DNA of 64,000 nucleotides. Source: Rhodopseudomonas sp. AAP120 (GTDB taxonomy: Bacteria; Pseudomonadota; Alphaproteobacteria; Rhizobiales; Xanthobacteraceae). Positions 33,442-42,537 of the stretch are shown piece by piece. Below the pieces are notes generated by a model that was given only the letters and a program-made list of their open reading frames with translations, was not told where the DNA came from and did no database searches. The stretch spans positions 1 through 64,000 of the forward strand of contig NZ_LJIC01000016.1 of the NCBI RefSeq assembly GCF_001295845.1, written 5' to 3'. Position 1 is the stretch's first letter. Every line of letters starts with the position of its first letter. A program made the translations under genes and the position numbers.

Positions 33442-36411
33442 CTACTCGCTGCCGCCGCCGATCAGCCGGTTGAAGATCGCCCGCACCTCAGCCTGAGTTT
33501 CCTTCACCCGGGCTTCGAGCGAGGAAAAGTCCGGTGCGTCGCCGGCCCGCACCATCACCCGCAGAAGATCGTCGCCGGCCGCTTCCGGCTTGAATCTCTC
33601 GCTTACGCACAGCCGCAGAATCTGCGTCAGGTCGTGATACAGCCGCGCCGCCGGCCGCAGCACGTCGGCATCGGACTGAGCGAGCACACCGAGGCGCGCC
33701 GCATTGTCGATTGCGGCGAGCGTGTTGACGGCGAGGATGTCGGGCTTGGCTTGGGCGTGCACGAGCTGCAGATACTGCGCGATGAAGTCGATATCGACCA
33801 TGCCGCCGGCGGCGTATTTCAGATCCCAGACGTCGTCCTCGCCCTTCTCTTGAGCGATCGCCTGGCGCATCTCGGCGACGTCGTTGGCGATGATCATCGC
33901 GTCGCGCGGCCGCGTCAGCACGGCGCGGATCACCGCTTCGATCCGTGCACGGAATTCCGGTGACGCCGAGATCACCCGCGCCCGCGTCAGCGCCAGGTGC
34001 TCCCAGGTCCAGGCCTCGCTCTCCTGATACTCGGCAAAGGCGTCCAGCCGCGAGGCGACCGGACCGGCGCGGCCCGACGGTCGCAGCCGCATGTCCACCT
34101 CGTACAGCACGCCGTAGTTGGTCCGCGTGGTGAACGCCGAGATCAGCCGCTGGGTAAAGCGCGCGAAATATTGCGCGCCGTGCAACGAACGTTCGCCGTC
34201 GCTGTCCGGCTCGTCGTGATCGAAATCGTAGATCAGGATCAGGTCGAGATCGGACGACGCCGTCATCTCACGGCTACCAAGCTTGCCCATCGCCAGGATC
34301 GCCGTCTCCTGTCCTTTGATCCGGCCATATTGCGAGGCGAACTGGGCGCTGACGAGCTGATGGACGGTGCCGACAATCCCCTCGGCGACGTCGGCGAAGG
34401 CAACGCTGGCCTGCTGGGTCGATACCGTGCCGGACAGAATGCGCGTGCCGATCAGGAACAGGCTCTCCTGGCCGAACAGCCGCAGCCGGTCGAGAAATTC
34501 CTCATACGATCCGGCGTCGACCAGCGTTGCGGCGAGACGAGTCGACAGTTCGGCGCGGTCCGGCATGGCGCCGAAGAAGCGCGGATCGATCAGGCCGTCG
34601 AGGATCTGCGGCTGGCGCGCCAGCATGTCGCCGAGCCGCGGCGCGGCGCCGAGCGCCAGCGCCACCAGCGTCAGCAATTCGCGATTCTGGCTCAGCAGCG
34701 AGATCAACCGGCCGCCGCGATGCAGCGCCTGCAGCAGCCTGTCGAACGAATTGACGGCGTTGTCCGGCTCCTCCGCGCGCGCCAGCTCTTCGATCAGCGC
34801 CGGCACGAAATCGCGGAAGGCGCGCTGCGTCGCCTCGACCTTGAGCACGCGGTAGCCGCCCGCCATCCATTGCTGCAGCGTGGTCGCGACCATCAGCGGC
34901 TTCTTGTAGCCGAGCGCAACCAGGTGATCGAGCAGCCGCGTATCTTCGGCTCCCCCCGCATAATCGATCGGCTCCTTGGCAGTACCGGCCGGATCGCCTT
35001 CGAACAGCTTGGCGTAGTGACCCTGCACGCATTCAAGATGCGCCAGCAGGTCGCGCGCGAACGCGGCGCGGTTGTCGTAGCCGAAGAAGCGCGCGAACCG
35101 CTCGATGCCCTCGACGCTGTCGGGCAGTGTGTGGGTCTGCTCGTCGGCGATCATCTGGATGCGATGCTCGACGCGGCGCAGGAACTGATAGGCGGCGGTC
35201 AGTTCGTCGCGCGCCTCGTAGGTGATCCAGTTGCGCGCCGCCAGAATGTCGAGCGCCACCAGCGTCGGCCGCACCCGCAGTTCCGGATGCCGCCCGCCCG
35301 CAATCAACTGCTGGGTCTGCGCGAAAAACTCGATCTCGCGGATTCCGCCGCGGCCGACCTTGACGTTGTGGCCCTCGACCGCGATTTCGGTCTGGCCGCG
35401 GAAGGTCTGCATCTGCCGCTTCATGTCGTGAACGTCGGACAGCGCGGCGAAGTCGAGATGCTTGCGCCAGACGAACGGCGCGATGTCAGCCAGCAGCGCT
35501 TCGCCTGCGACGAGGTCGCCGGCGCAGGCGCGCGCCTTGATCATCGCCGCGCGCTCCCAGGTGCGGCCCTCGCGCTCGTAGTAGTTCAGCGCCGAGACGG
35601 TCGACAGCGCCACCGGCGTCGACGCCGGATCGGGGCGGAGCCGCAAGTCGACGCGGAACACATAGCCGTCGTGCCGGCGCTGCTGCAGGATGCGGCTCAG
35701 ACCCTGCGTCACGCGCACGAAGAACGGCTGCGGCTCAATGTCGGGGGCCAGCGTCGGCGCGTCGAGATCGTAGAACACGATCAGGTCGATATCGCTTGAG
35801 TAGTTGAGTTCGCCGGCGCCCATCTTGCCCATCGCCAGCACGACCATGCCGGAGCCTTGTTCCGGGGCGTCGCTGTTGGGCGGGTTGATGCGTCCACGCG
35901 CAGCCTCCTGGCGCAGCAGGAAGCGCAGCGCCATCTGCACCGAATTGACCGCCAGATCGGTCAGTGCCTGCGTCACCTGCATCACAGGCCACAGCCCGCC
36001 GATATCGCACAGCGCGATCGCCAGAGCGGCCTCCGCCTTCATCTTGCGGAGGATGGTCATCACCTCGGCTTCGTCGGCGGCCGCCGCCACCGCACCGGCG
36101 GTGCTGTCGAGCAGCGTGCTGAAGCCGACGTCGGGATCGCCGCGCAGCACGCGCAGCAGCCGCGCCGGGTCGGCCCGGATCAGGTCGAACAGATAGGGGG
36201 ACGACTCTGCGAGCGCTTGCAGCAGCGTATCAATGAGTGGATAGCGACCGGCAATATCCCGGATCGCGCCGGCCTGCTCGGCCGGAAGATCGGCCAGCCA
36301 GCCGGCAAGCTTTTTCTGCGCCTCCTCCGGCGCATGCAACTGCGGTCCGGCAGCGAAGCGCGCAGCCAGTGCGGAAGATGGGATGTCCGCGTCAATCGCG
36401 GAAGAAGTCAT
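33442..36411 (-). CDS. glnE: Bifunctional glutamine synthetase adenylyltransferase/adenylyl-removing enzyme
   Basis: A 989-residue protein of the usual GlnE length. It adds AMP to, and removes it from, glutamine synthetase under control of PII proteins, linking nitrogen status to ammonia assimilation. Both nucleotidyltransferase domains keep their GS-x-DxD catalytic motif: the N-terminal removing domain has GELNYSSDIDLIVFYD and the C-terminal adenylating domain has GSREMTASSDLDLILIYD. The start ATG overlaps the stop of the upstream histidine kinase (ATGA), so the two are co-transcribed. Confidence 0.96.
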   Translation of the reverse strand: MTSSAIDADIPSSALAARFAAGPQLHAPEEAQKKLAGWLADLPAEQAGAIRDIAGRYPLIDTLLQALAESSPYLFDLIRADPARLLRVLRGDPDVGFSTLLDSTAGAVAAAADEAEVMTILRKMKAEAALAIALCDIGGLWPVMQVTQALTDLAVNSVQMALRFLLRQEAARGRINPPNSDAPEQGSGMVVLAMGKMGAGELNYSSDIDLIVFYDLDAPTLAPDIEPQPFFVRVTQGLSRILQQRRHDGYVFRVDLRLRPDPASTPVALSTVSALNYYEREGRTWERAAMIKARACAGDLVAGEALLADIAPFVWRKHLDFAALSDVHDMKRQMQTFRGQTEIAVEGHNVKVGRGGIREIEFFAQTQQLIAGGRHPELRVRPTLVALDILAARNWITYEARDELTAAYQFLRRVEHRIQMIADEQTHTLPDSVEGIERFARFFGYDNRAAFARDLLAHLECVQGHYAKLFEGDPAGTAKEPIDYAGGAEDTRLLDHLVALGYKKPLMVATTLQQWMAGGYRVLKVEATQRAFRDFVPALIEELARAEEPDNAVNSFDRLLQALHRGGRLISLLSQNRELLTLVALALGAAPRLGDMLARQPQILDGLIDPRFFGAMPDRAELSTRLAATLVDAGSYEEFLDRLRLFGQESLFLIGTRILSGTVSTQQASVAFADVAEGIVGTVHQLVSAQFASQYGRIKGQETAILAMGKLGSREMTASSDLDLILIYDFDHDEPDSDGERSLHGAQYFARFTQRLISAFTTRTNYGVLYEVDMRLRPSGRAGPVASRLDAFAEYQESEAWTWEHLALTRARVISASPEFRARIEAVIRAVLTRPRDAMIIANDVAEMRQAIAQEKGEDDVWDLKYAAGGMVDIDFIAQYLQLVHAQAKPDILAVNTLAAIDNAARLGVLAQSDADVLRPAARLYHDLTQILRLCVSERFKPEAAGDDLLRVMVRAGDAPDFSSLEARVKETQAEVRAIFNRLIGGGSE

Positions 36412-37880
36412 GCCGGCGTCGGTTCTGGGATCGTATGGGTTGGAGCCAGTCCTTCGCCTGTGTGCGCAGGAATTGCAAGCGTGGCACGCAAACCCGGCTG
36501 CGCGTCGGACAGCCGCAGTTCGCCGCCATGCAGCGTCGCCACTGCCGAGGCGAGACTGAGCCCGAGCCCGGAACCCGGCAGGGTCCGGCTGGCTTCGAGC
36601 CGCACGAAGCGCTCCACGGCGTGCTTGCGGTCGGCCTCCGGGATGCCGCGGCCATGGTCGGTCACGCTGAGCATCACCCGGTCCCCGTCGCGTCGGGCTT
36701 CGATCAGGATCGAGGCCAGCTCCGGCGATGCTGCCGCCTGCGGCTCCGCGCCCGGCGCCGCCAGCGCGAGCTGCGGCTGGCCGTATTTGATCGCGTTCTC
36801 GACCAGATTGGCGAGCGCCTGGCTGATCAATTCGCGATTGCCACGCACCGGCGCGGACTCCGCCGCGATCTTCAAAGTCAGCCCGCTGTCTTCCGCCAGC
36901 GGCTCGTACAGCTCGTGGATGTCGCGCGCGATGTCGGCGGCGTCGAACGCGTCCATCTCGCCGCTGGCATGGCCGGACTCGGCTCGGGCGATCATCAGCA
37001 GCGCGTTGAACGTCCGGATCAGCCCGTCGGACTCCTCGATGGTCCGCTCCAGTGCCGCCCGGTAGTCGGCCTCGCTGCCGGACAGCGCCAGCGCCTCCTC
37101 GGCGCGGTTGCGGAGCCGGGTCAACGGCGTCTTCAGATCATGCGCGATGTTGTCGGAGACCTCCTTAAGGCCATTCATCAGCGCCTCGATCCGCTCCAGC
37201 ATCGCATTGAGATTTTCCGCCAGGCGGTCGAGTTCGTCACCGCTGCGACCGACCGGCAGCCGGCCGGACAGATCGCCCGCCATGATCCGCTGGGTTGTCC
37301 CGGTCATCGCATCGATGCGGCGCAGCACGCGGCGGGCGACGAAGATGCCGCCGCCGAGCCCGAGCACCACCACGATCAGCACCGACCATTGCGCCGCGGA
37401 CGCCACCACCTTGAACAGCCGGCGCCGTTCCTCGAGGTCGCGCCCGACCAGCAGGCGAAATCCGCTCGACAGTTCGGTGACGCGCACCAGCGCGCGATGG
37501 TCGCCGCGGTCCTGATCGTCGAGCCGGCGATAGAAGGTCTCGCTCCAACCGGTCTTGCTCATCACGCCCGGCGCCAGCGCGCCGACATTGCCGGCCACCG
37601 CCTGCCCTGCCGGCGTCGTCACCAGATAGAGGTTCGCGCCCGGCCGCAGCGCCCGGTTCTCGATCGTAAAAACCAGCCCGCGCAGACCGCGCCGCGTGTA
37701 GATGTCGTCGATCTCGCCGATCTCGGCGTTCACCGTGGTGGTGATCTGATCGGTGATCAGCCGCCGCGTATTCCAGGCGAAGTAGCCGAGCAGCGAGGCG
37801 GCGAACAGCCCGAACAGAAACAGATAGACCAGCGTCAGCCGAAACGCCGTAGTTCGGATCAGCTTACCGAATGCGGTCAC
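36408..37880 (-). CDS. Two-component sensor histidine kinase
   Basis: A 490-residue EnvZ-like kinase. TM1 is LTLVYLFLFGLFAASLLGYFAW and TM2 is SVLIVVVLGLGGGIFVA; a periplasmic sensor of about 130 residues lies between. HAMP follows (RRVLRRIDAMTGTTQRIMAGDLSGRLP), then the phosphoacceptor box NIAHDLKTPLTRLRNRAEEA, the N box NLVENAIKYGQP, and the G boxes DHGRGIP and GSGLGLSLA. The natural partner is the OmpR-type regulator at 39761-40486, although a chemoreceptor gene lies between. Its stop overlaps the glnE start. Confidence 0.92.
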   Translation of the reverse strand: MTAFGKLIRTTAFRLTLVYLFLFGLFAASLLGYFAWNTRRLITDQITTTVNAEIGEIDDIYTRRGLRGLVFTIENRALRPGANLYLVTTPAGQAVAGNVGALAPGVMSKTGWSETFYRRLDDQDRGDHRALVRVTELSSGFRLLVGRDLEERRRLFKVVASAAQWSVLIVVVLGLGGGIFVARRVLRRIDAMTGTTQRIMAGDLSGRLPVGRSGDELDRLAENLNAMLERIEALMNGLKEVSDNIAHDLKTPLTRLRNRAEEALALSGSEADYRAALERTIEESDGLIRTFNALLMIARAESGHASGEMDAFDAADIARDIHELYEPLAEDSGLTLKIAAESAPVRGNRELISQALANLVENAIKYGQPQLALAAPGAEPQAAASPELASILIEARRDGDRVMLSVTDHGRGIPEADRKHAVERFVRLEASRTLPGSGLGLSLASAVATLHGGELRLSDAQPGLRATLAIPAHTGEGLAPTHTIPEPTPA

Positions 37881-38187
37881 TGATCAAATCCCGTCGGCAT
37901 CGATGTCGTCTTAAAGCGTCCATGCTGGACACGGTAACCACTTGTTCCCAGAACCTAAAGTGACAAATCGTTCAAGTAAGGACTGAGAACGAGCGGCCCA
38001 CTTTGGCCAGCTCCGCGGCCGGGGTCATTCCACGGCCGCGAGGGCAGCTTGACATGCACACAACGGGTCGCATGCCGGCTGTGAATCAGGCCCCGGCAGA
38101 GCATTCAAGCACTCTGCGCAAGCACCGTCGCTCACACCGATCAACGGCATCGGCAACCGCCGTCAACACGGCCATGGCAGGCTGGGA
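37881..38187. other. Intergenic region between chemoreceptor and kinase, with hairpin
   Basis: The 307 bp follow the chemoreceptor gene and precede the histidine kinase. An inverted repeat CGCGGCC / GGCCGCG at 38014-38040 with a 13-nt loop could end the chemoreceptor transcript. A relatively AT-rich stretch near 37930-37985 could hold the kinase promoter. No gene is supported. Confidence 0.45.
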
Positions 38188-39474
38188 TCAGGCCGCGCGG
38201 ACCGTCTTCAGGAAGCGGCTGACCTCGTCTTCCAACCGTCGGCTTTCGCTCGACAGCGACTGAGCCGAGGAAAGAAGGTGCTCGGAGGACGTACCAGTTT
38301 CGACGGCGCCACGTTTGACATCCAGAATGCTGGCGGACACACGCCCGGTACCTTCAGCCGTCTGCTGCACGTTGCGGGAAATCTCCTGCGTCGCCGCTCC
38401 CTGCTGCTCGACCGAAGCGGCGATCGTCGACGAAATCTCCGAGAGCTTTTCGATGGTGCCGCTGATCTCGCTGATCGCACCAACCGACTCCTGGGTCGCC
38501 GACTGAATCCGGCTGATTTGCTGGCCGATCTCTCCGGTGGCCTTCGCAGTCTGCTCGGCGAGCGCCTTGACCTCGGCGGCGACCACCGAGAAGCCACGGC
38601 CCGCTTCGCCGGCACGCGCAGCCTCGATCGTCGCGTTCAACGCCAGCAGGTTGGTCTGCCCGGCGATCGTGTTGATCAGTTCGACGACATCGCCGATGCG
38701 GGTCGCGGCCTTTGACAGTTCGCTGACGCGGTCGGTCGTATTGCGCGCCTGCCCCACCGCTTCGTTGGCGATCCGCGCAGATTCCTGAACCTGCCTGCTG
38801 ATCTCCCTGACGGAGGACGACAGCTCTTCCGTGGCGGACGCAACTGATTGAACGTTAGTGGATGCCTCTTCGGACGCGGTGGCGACGGTGGAAGCCAGAT
38901 GCTGCGAACTTTCAGCCGTTGCCGCCAATTGACGTGCCGAGCCCTCGAGGTCCGCCGAAGCGGACGACACCGTCCCAACGATCTTGCCGATCGCGCTTTC
39001 GAAATCCGCCGCGAGCTGGTGAATTACGGCCCGCTTTTCTTCTTCCGCCCGCACCAGATCATCGATATCGACAAGCGATCCGCAGGCGCGGCGCGGCTTG
39101 CGATTTTCATCGAGCACGACGCCGCCCGTGGCTCGAAACCAGCGATAGCTTCCGTCCTTGACCTTCAAGCGGTACTTGACGTCGTAGCCGATGCCCGACT
39201 GGCAGGTGGCTCCGAAAGCGGCGAACGTCCCAGCCACATCGTCGGGATGGAGGCGGTCAGACCAGGATTGCACGACGTTGGGAAATTCGGCTTCCGTCGT
39301 GTAGCCGCACAGGCGCCGAAACTCGGAAGACCATGTCCAACGCGCCTTGGGGTGCATCGCGTCGCCCTCGTGGAGAATTGCGTCCCACAAGCCGATTCCG
39401 CAATGGAGCGACAGCGTATCGAGCCATTCCGCCTTGTGCTGCAATTCCTGCCTTGCAACCCGCCCCTTGAACAT
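38188..39474 (-). CDS. Soluble PAS-domain methyl-accepting chemotaxis protein
   Basis: A 428-residue chemoreceptor without membrane helices or HAMP, so cytosolic. A PAS domain fills about residues 15-145 ([61 protein letters not shown]). The signalling coiled coil follows with the conserved tip [47 protein letters not shown]. The tail ends without a CheR-binding pentapeptide. It would feed CheA/CheW encoded elsewhere. The PAS ligand is unknown. Its place between a response regulator and its kinase is unusual. Confidence 0.92.
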   Translation of the reverse strand: MFKGRVARQELQHKAEWLDTLSLHCGIGLWDAILHEGDAMHPKARWTWSSEFRRLCGYTTEAEFPNVVQSWSDRLHPDDVAGTFAAFGATCQSGIGYDVKYRLKVKDGSYRWFRATGGVVLDENRKPRRACGSLVDIDDLVRAEEEKRAVIHQLAADFESAIGKIVGTVSSASADLEGSARQLAATAESSQHLASTVATASEEASTNVQSVASATEELSSSVREISRQVQESARIANEAVGQARNTTDRVSELSKAATRIGDVVELINTIAGQTNLLALNATIEAARAGEAGRGFSVVAAEVKALAEQTAKATGEIGQQISRIQSATQESVGAISEISGTIEKLSEISSTIAASVEQQGAATQEISRNVQQTAEGTGRVSASILDVKRGAVETGTSSEHLLSSAQSLSSESRRLEDEVSRFLKTVRAA

Positions 39475-39760
39475 CCCGGTCTCCTCCGCTGTTTCTCATT
39501 GGACTAGCGGAGTACTATGAAACCGGAGGATTAAAAGTCCGTGTTGCGGCGGGCTTGCTCCCTAGCAAGGAAGGACCCCGCGATCGCGATGGAACCGGCG
39601 ATCATGCGTAATAAACAAAGCTGCCTTCGAAAGCTGATGTAATCATGTAATTCGCCCGCATGGGTGGGGCCGCACAGCGTGAGTCGGTCCGCGCCAAGCG
39701 AGCGCCTCCCGCGCCAACGCAGCGGTCACAATCGTCGCGGCGCTTAGCGATCGTCAGCGA

Positions 39761-40486
39761 CTACCTAATGCCGTCTCGGATCATATATCCAGCCCCACGG
39801 ATGGTGTGCAGCAGCGGCCGGTCGAAGCCCTTGTCGATCTTGGCGCGCAGGCGGGAGATGTGGACGTCGATCACGTTGGTCTGCGGATCGAAGTGATAGT
39901 CCCACACGTTCTCCAGCAGCATGGTGCGGGTCACCACCTGGCCGGCGTGCTTCATCAGATATTCGAGCAGCCGGAATTCGCGCGGCTGCAACGTCAGTTC
40001 CTCGCCGCCGCGGGTGACGCGGTGCGACAGCCGGTCGAGTTCGAGATCGCCAACCCGGTAGCTGGTTTCCTCCGCCGGCCCGCCGTGCCGGCGCGACAGC
40101 ACTTCGACGCGGGCGAGCAATTCGGCAAAAGCGTAAGGCTTCGGCAGATAGTCGTCGCCGCCGGCGCGCAGGCCCTTGATGCGGTCGTCAACCTGGCCGA
40201 GCGCTGACAGGATCAGCGCCGGGGTGCGATTGCCCTTGTCGCGCAGCGTGCCGATCACCGAGAGGCCGTCGCGCTTGGGCAGCATGCGGTCGATCACCAG
40301 CACATCGTAGTCGCCGCTGTCGGCGAGCGCGAGGCCTTCCTCGCCGTCGCTGGCGAGATCGGCGACGTGGCCGACTTCACGAAACGCCTTAACCAGATAA
40401 TCGGCGGATTCGCGGTCATCCTCGATGATCAGCAGGCGCATATTGGAATCGGATTCGCTCGAAGACTTGACGGTTTCGGGCACCAT
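39761..40486 (-). CDS. OmpR-family response regulator
   Basis: A 241-residue regulator. The receiver domain has the acidic pair in LLIIEDDRESADYL, the phospho-acceptor Asp in YDVLVIDRMLPKRDGL, and the KPYAFAELLARVE lysine. The winged-helix output domain has RVTRGGEELTLQPREFRLLEYLMKHAGQVVTRTMLLENVWDYHFDPQTNVIDVHISRLR. I kept the ATG at 40486, preceded by GGAGG; the ATG at 40441 would start right at the receiver. It is the likely partner of the kinase at 36408 and follows the degP-like gene, as in related genomes. Confidence 0.92.
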   Translation of the reverse strand: MVPETVKSSSESDSNMRLLIIEDDRESADYLVKAFREVGHVADLASDGEEGLALADSGDYDVLVIDRMLPKRDGLSVIGTLRDKGNRTPALILSALGQVDDRIKGLRAGGDDYLPKPYAFAELLARVEVLSRRHGGPAEETSYRVGDLELDRLSHRVTRGGEELTLQPREFRLLEYLMKHAGQVVTRTMLLENVWDYHFDPQTNVIDVHISRLRAKIDKGFDRPLLHTIRGAGYMIRDGIR

Positions 40487-40624
40487 GGCGGGACTTCAGC
40501 CTCCATGCAAGGCGGCAGGATACGCCCTCCGGAAACGAGAGCGGGCGATGGAGCTGGGGGAACTCCACCGCCCGCCTGGTCCTTCCGACGGAGGGGGGCT
40601 TACTCCGGCCGGAAGGTAGAAGGT

Positions 40625-40649
40625 GGGGACGAGCTGTTCACCCGTCCCC
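40625..40649. terminator. Hairpin between degP-like gene and response regulator
   Basis: GGGGACG and CGTCCCC pair across 11 nt. It lies 65 bp past the protease stop, in the 227-bp gap before the regulator gene. There is no T tract in the direction of transcription, so it may be only a partial terminator or a stabiliser. Confidence 0.4.
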
Positions 40650-40713
40650 CGGAAAGGCCGTCGGCGGGGGCGACGTTGCCGGCGACTCTCTCCAACTCTG
40701 CTCGTCGGGCCGA

Positions 40714-42297
40714 TCAGCCCTTGGCCGAGATCGGCAGCGCGACGAAGCGCGACGAGCCACCCGAGCGGACCCGGATCAGCACGCTGTTCTTGTTGTCGGC
40801 CTTGGCGGCGTTGATCGCGTCGCGCACGTCGCCCGGGCTGGCGATGGTCTTGCCCGCGACCTCGAGGATCACGTCGCCTTCCTTGAATCCGCGGTCGGCG
40901 GCGGCGCTCTTCGGATCGACGTCGGTGACCACCACGCCGTCCTTGCCGGCGCCTGCGACCGAGCTCGACGGCGCGATCGTCAGGCCGAGCCGCGGCACTT
41001 CAGTGCCCCGGCTGGAGCTGCGGCCGCTGTCGTCGTCGGTATTGGCCTTGGCCTCGATCTGGTTCGGCAGCTGGCCGAGAGTCAGGCTGAGCTCCTTGTC
41101 GGAGCCCTTGTGCACGACCGTCAGCTTCACCGTGTTGCCCGGCGCGAAGCCGCCGATGGTCCGCGCCAATTCGCGCGCATCCTTCACCGGCGTGCCGTTG
41201 ACCGCGGTGATGACGTCACCGGATTCGATGCCCGCCTTGGCGGCCGGGCCGTCCTTCTGCGGTTCGGCAACCAGCGCGCCTTCGGCTTTCTTCAGGCCCA
41301 GACTGTCGGCGATCTCCGGCGTCACCGGCTGAATCTGCACCCCGATCCAGCCGCGGCTGACCGACCCCTTGTCCTTGAGCTGCTGCACCACCTGCTTCAC
41401 GGTCGAGGCCGGAATCGAGAACGCGATGCCGACGCTGCCACCGGACGGCGAGTAGATTGCGGTGTTGACGCCCATCACTTCGCCATTCGTGTCGAACGCC
41501 GGGCCACCGGAGTTGCCCTTGTTCACCGGCGCGTCGATCTGGATGAAGTCGTCATACGGACCGTTGCCGATGTCGCGGCCGGACGCCGAGACGATGCCGG
41601 CCGTCACGGTGCCACCGAGACCGAACGGGTTGCCGACCGCCAGCACCCAATCGCCGATCCGCGGCTTGCCGTCGGACAGCTTGGCGAACGGGAAGTCGGT
41701 GCGGCCTTCGACCTTGATCAGCGCCAGATCGGTCCGCTGATCGGTGCCGATCACCTTGGCCTTGTAGGTCTTGCCGTCGTCGGTGGTGACTTCGACCTTG
41801 TCGGCGCCGTCCACCACGTGATTGTTGGTGACCGCATAGCCGTCCGCGGTGATGAAGAAGCCCGAGCCCTGCCCGGTCATCATGCCACCGCCACCGCGAT
41901 GACCACGCAGACCCGGCGGCAGCTCGCCTCCGAAGCGGCGGAAGAAGCGTTCCATCGGCGAGCCGGGCGGGAACGGTGAATCTTCGCCGCGGTCGTCGTT
42001 CTTGGCGACCTTCTCGGCGATGTTCACCTTCACCGAAATCACCGAGGGCTTCACCTTCTCGACGATATCGGCGAAGCCAACCGGCTGCTGAGCCTTGTGG
42101 ACCTCGTTGCCGACCTGCGCATGCGCAGGCGTGCTGAACAGGTCGACATGCCCCGGATATTGCGACAGACCGAACGCGCCCGCGCCGACGCCGGCCACGA
42201 CCGACGCCATCAGCGCGAATTTGCGCGCCGACAGCAGCGAGCGGCGAACCGGCCGGCTCGACGGCTGATTGTTGAGATCGGGAACGCGTTCGAACAT
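40714..42297 (-). CDS. Do/DegP-family periplasmic serine endopeptidase
   Basis: A 527-residue HtrA protease-chaperone. The N-terminus has a hydrophobic export segment (FALMASVVAGVGAGAFGLS). The trypsin-like domain has a full triad: H160 (VTNNHVVDG), D190 (QRTDLALIKV), S263 (NKGNSGGPAF). Two PDZ domains follow (WIGVQIQPVTPEIADSLGLKK; LGLTIAPSSSVAGAGKDGVVVTDVDPKSAA). A Gly/Arg-rich LA-loop region precedes the active site (PPGLRGHRGGGGMM). It degrades or refolds damaged envelope proteins. The neighbouring two-component system is a plausible stress regulator for it. Confidence 0.94.
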   Translation of the reverse strand: MFERVPDLNNQPSSRPVRRSLLSARKFALMASVVAGVGAGAFGLSQYPGHVDLFSTPAHAQVGNEVHKAQQPVGFADIVEKVKPSVISVKVNIAEKVAKNDDRGEDSPFPPGSPMERFFRRFGGELPPGLRGHRGGGGMMTGQGSGFFITADGYAVTNNHVVDGADKVEVTTDDGKTYKAKVIGTDQRTDLALIKVEGRTDFPFAKLSDGKPRIGDWVLAVGNPFGLGGTVTAGIVSASGRDIGNGPYDDFIQIDAPVNKGNSGGPAFDTNGEVMGVNTAIYSPSGGSVGIAFSIPASTVKQVVQQLKDKGSVSRGWIGVQIQPVTPEIADSLGLKKAEGALVAEPQKDGPAAKAGIESGDVITAVNGTPVKDARELARTIGGFAPGNTVKLTVVHKGSDKELSLTLGQLPNQIEAKANTDDDSGRSSSRGTEVPRLGLTIAPSSSVAGAGKDGVVVTDVDPKSAAADRGFKEGDVILEVAGKTIASPGDVRDAINAAKADNKNSVLIRVRSGGSSRFVALPISAKG

Positions 42298-42350
42298 GCG
42301 AGGGTCTCCAGGGTCTTTGAATTTCTATGATGCGGATGGTTCGCACCGCT

Positions 42351-42395
42351 CCATCTCAAGATGGGGCGCGCAGCCTTACGGCGCGCTGGAGATGG
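42351..42395 (-). other. Stem-loop in the leader of the degP-like gene
   Basis: An outer arm CCATCTC / GAGATGG and an inner arm GCGCGC / GCGCGC enclose a 9-nt loop, with unequal bulges. It lies about 55-100 bp upstream of the protease start and so probably in its 5' untranslated RNA. It could be an RNA structure that affects expression, or chance in GC-rich DNA. Confidence 0.35.
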
Positions 42396-42537
42396 CATTA
42401 AACTTCCGTAAGATTGTCGCTTGGCACTCACCGGAGCGATCGGACCAGGGCCGGCGATCGACAGCAATCGATCCGAAAGGACGCGCAGCGTCGGGCCTTT
42501 AGGGGTGATCCCGACTATCCGGGCGTCAGGCGTGCCG

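Noticed and set aside
33997-35799. A 600-codon open frame on the plus strand
   Set aside because: Antisense shadow of glnE, with no ribosome site and no family pattern.
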